The notes below the pieces were generated by a model that saw nothing but the letters and a program-made list of their open reading frames with translations, had not been told where the DNA came from and did no database searches. This document shows, piece by piece, positions 62,117 through 64,000 of a stretch of 64,000 bases of DNA. Numbering within the stretch: position 1 is the stretch's first letter; every line of letters begins with the position of its first letter. The DNA comes from Paenibacillus pabuli NBRC 13638 (GTDB lineage Bacteria; Bacillota; Bacilli; Paenibacillales; Paenibacillaceae), in the NCBI RefSeq assembly GCF_001514495.1, contig NZ_BCNM01000010.1, positions 1 through 64,000 of the forward strand, written 5' to 3'. Both the position numbers and the translations under genes were made by a program.

Positions 62117-63055
62117 TTGAAGCACTTAACCTTGTTTAAATGGTTGACCGTATTAACTTGTCTTGTCATGTTTCTGGCCACATTTGGCGGAGGCGTTGTA
62201 ACTCGAACGGAATCGGGCCTCGGCTGCGGCGCGGAATGGCCTTTATGTAACGGAAAACTTGTGCCGGCACATACGGTTGCCTCACTTATTGAATTTTCCC
62301 ATCGCGCGGTCAGCGCACTGGCAGGACTGTTGTCCATTGCCTCTTTTGTAGCCTTCTTGCGGTTTGGCAAATCACGCAGGGACCTGCAATTGTTTTCCTT
62401 TCTAACACTGGTGTTTGTGATTGTCCAGGGAATTATGGGGGCTTTTGCCGTTGTATTCTCCCAATCTTCCGCAGTTATGGCACTTCATTTCGGGTTTGCC
62501 TTGATTGCTTTTGCCAGCTCCTTGATGATGGCGCTCGGTATTCGACAGGAGGCTCGCCACGGTGGATTGGAACGACTGAATCGTTATCCGCGGGTCAGCA
62601 AGGGGTTCCGAAATCTGGTGTGGTTTTCCACAATCTATACGTACCTTGTGGTATATACCGGCGCCTTTGTGAGTCATACGGATTCTGCTGGAGGCTGTTC
62701 AGGATTTCCGCTCTGTAACGGGGAGATTGTTCCCGAACTCTCGGGAGGCGTAGCGGTTGCTTTTGCTCACCGTGTGGCGGCAGTTTCATTAGTGATCGTT
62801 ATTGCAGTTCTCGGTCATTTTGCTTATCGTAAACATCCAGATAACACGGAATTAAGAGCGCTTGGTGTCATTTCGGTTGTACTGGTTTTGTTGCAAGTGG
62901 TCATTGGTTTTGGTTTAATGCTCACGATGAACCGCCCGGAAGTGTATATGTTTGTGGCGCTGGCGCATATGCTCGATATTGCCATTTTGTTCGGTGTATT
63001 AACCTATATGAGTTTCCTGGTGTACAAGTTGTATCGGCCCGTTAACCGTTTCTAA
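62117..63055 (+). CDS. ctaA: Heme A synthase
   Basis: A 312-residue membrane protein of the CtaA/COX15 family with about eight helices. It has the two CXXXXXXC-type pairs (GLGCGAEWPLCNG and AGGCSGFPLCNG), the second a conserved disulfide-type motif, and histidines in IEFSHRAVS and AFAHRVAAV. It makes heme A from heme O for cytochrome oxidase. TTG at 62117 is preferred, eight bases after GGGTGAG; a GTG at 62105 is the alternative. Confidence 0.92.
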   Translation: MKHLTLFKWLTVLTCLVMFLATFGGGVVTRTESGLGCGAEWPLCNGKLVPAHTVASLIEFSHRAVSALAGLLSIASFVAFLRFGKSRRDLQLFSFLTLVFVIVQGIMGAFAVVFSQSSAVMALHFGFALIAFASSLMMALGIRQEARHGGLERLNRYPRVSKGFRNLVWFSTIYTYLVVYTGAFVSHTDSAGGCSGFPLCNGEIVPELSGGVAVAFAHRVAAVSLVIVIAVLGHFAYRKHPDNTELRALGVISVVLVLLQVVIGFGLMLTMNRPEVYMFVALAHMLDIAILFGVLTYMSFLVYKLYRPVNRF

Positions 63056-63095
63056 TATATCTGAATTATGGTTAGTTCAGAAAATGAATCCAATG

Positions 63096-63141
63096 AAGTT
63101 CACCATCCGATGATGTACATCATTGGACCGGTGAACTTTGT
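63096..63141 (+). terminator. Terminator after ctaA
   Basis: aagttcacc / ggtgaactt stem with an inner gatgatg/catcat stem, followed by TTTGTTTG. Confidence 0.8.
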
Positions 63142-63270
63142 TTGATGTCAGGCGTGTCAGGGCAACCTAATGTAAGCAGCGGTCATACGTTTACTCTGAT
63201 TCCGATTTTGTTTAATATTATGAATTATTATCATTTTAATGATCTGCAGAGTGGAAAGAGGAGGCTATAT

Positions 63271-63999
63271 ATGCTGCGAACGTTGCTGGGTGAAATGCCG
63301 CGTCAAAACGAAGGGATATTAAAGGAAGCGATGGAGGCGATGGCGGGTACGCTTGAGCTATTTGGGCGACAGATGCATGTGGATCATGATCCTGCCCATG
63401 ATTTTCGTAAACTGTATGTGTGGACCCAGGGACTGATTTCCTCGCTGGATGAACTGGAGCAAAGCTGTTTTGCTGCTTCCCATTTTCGTCAGAAAGTCAA
63501 AGCGGGTTTTACGGATGATATGACGATATCAGAAAAAGCGGAGTATGCCCGTTACGTATATTTCTATAAGGATGGCTTCATCCGGTGTTTTGCCATTCTG
63601 GATAAGTTAGGTACGGTGTTGAATGAAATATTTGAGCTGAATACAACCAGTGTGAAAATGCATTATTCGTATTTTACTGTATTGAGACAATTCGGATATG
63701 ATAAGATGCATCATGAACTTGCAACCCAATTGATTCAGATCAAGGACTCTTACCGTGAGCCAATGAGTAAATTGCGCAAACGACGAAACATGGAGATTCA
63801 TTACATGAACTCCGAAATGCAGGATGATCTGTGGCAGCTGCACCAGACCCTGCAAGGGAAAGTGAAACTGGAGGACTTGGATCAGCATCTTATGGAACTC
63901 CGCCAGGGTGTGGATATGGTATGTGAGACGCTAAAAGCGGCGTATGGCTACATCAACGAGAAGTGGCATAAGCAGGGAATGAATCAACCCGCGAAGTAG
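63271..63999 (+). CDS. HEPN-like protein of unknown function
   Basis: A 242-residue helical protein with Arg172-x4-His177 (RNMEIHY), the RX4H active-site motif of HEPN ribonucleases, in a helix typical of that fold. It recalls the Cthe_2314 HEPN family seen in Paenibacillus and clostridia. Start 63271 follows GAGGAGG by six bases; in-frame ATGs further upstream (from 63142) have weaker sites. The stop lies one base before the end of the window, so downstream partners are not visible. Confidence 0.6.
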   Translation: MLRTLLGEMPRQNEGILKEAMEAMAGTLELFGRQMHVDHDPAHDFRKLYVWTQGLISSLDELEQSCFAASHFRQKVKAGFTDDMTISEKAEYARYVYFYKDGFIRCFAILDKLGTVLNEIFELNTTSVKMHYSYFTVLRQFGYDKMHHELATQLIQIKDSYREPMSKLRKRRNMEIHYMNSEMQDDLWQLHQTLQGKVKLEDLDQHLMELRQGVDMVCETLKAAYGYINEKWHKQGMNQPAK

Positions 64000-64000
64000 A

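Noticed and set aside
1..64000. Search for CRISPR arrays, prophage, integrase and IS elements
   Set aside because: No regularly spaced repeats, transposase, recombinase or phage structural genes were seen.

Overview
The window reads as a chromosomal segment of an endospore-forming Gram-positive bacterium, most likely a Paenibacillus (Bacillota). Reasons: two alpha/beta-type small acid-soluble spore proteins, SspI, YunB, YlbJ and a LytH-like peptidase; a large membrane-anchored AraC regulator of the kind common in Paenibacillus; a T-box leader in front of trpS; strong AAGGAGG-type ribosome binding sites with frequent GTG and TTG starts; and moderate GC. The genus is inferred from gene content, not from a database match. 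I see no prophage, insertion sequence, CRISPR array or rRNA; this is core chromosome with a few local oddities.

Layout. 1-290: three tRNA genes (Gly, Cys, Leu) closed by a terminator. 0.5-4 kb: a methyltransferase and a membrane AraC regulator with a catabolite-response-like operator. 4.4-9.5 kb: an expanded envelope-stress (Lia/Psp) locus with a LiaI-like protein, two PspA proteins, two PspC proteins, LiaF, LiaS and LiaR. 9.7-15 kb: YwmB-like protein, a first glucose-6-phosphate dehydrogenase, DoxX and release factor 3. 15-21 kb: SspI, a KtrA-type potassium regulator, an rRNA methyltransferase, an ECF sigma/anti-sigma pair, and a divergent AraC regulator/sugar oxidoreductase pair. 21.5-25.7 kb: an HxlR regulator and a pentose-phosphate block (second G6PDH, 6-phosphogluconate dehydrogenase, transaldolase). 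25.8-31.6 kb: yunB, a LytH-like peptidase, lipA, yutD, nadK and ylbJ.

31.7-46.4 kb: a 31-codon gene, truncated hemoglobin, a DUF2225 protein, a YycC-like/zinc-ribbon pair, an oligoendopeptidase, two spore proteins, an aldose epimerase, T-box plus trpS, a YfhP-like protein, a Sco protein, a toprim protein, an MFS transporter and a membrane transglutaminase pair. 46.4-54.7 kb: two tandem class B penicillin-binding proteins and a four-gene manganese-type ABC transporter behind an MntR-like operator. 54.8-64 kb: an SMP-30-like protein beside the remains of a TetR gene, a structured RNA-like region, a HAD phosphatase, a DUF456 protein, a lipid flippase, a DUF2515 protein, a thioredoxin, heme A synthase and a HEPN-like protein.

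The least explained signals are: a dispersed intergenic element of about 140 bp present twice (23816-23954 on +, 43015-43154 on -), with strongly conserved blocks around a central stem and a divergent loop; the doubled pspA/pspC arrangement in the Lia locus; the TetR remnant with surviving operator-like repeats; and the hairpin-rich region at 56.6-56.9 kb. None has been checked against a database.
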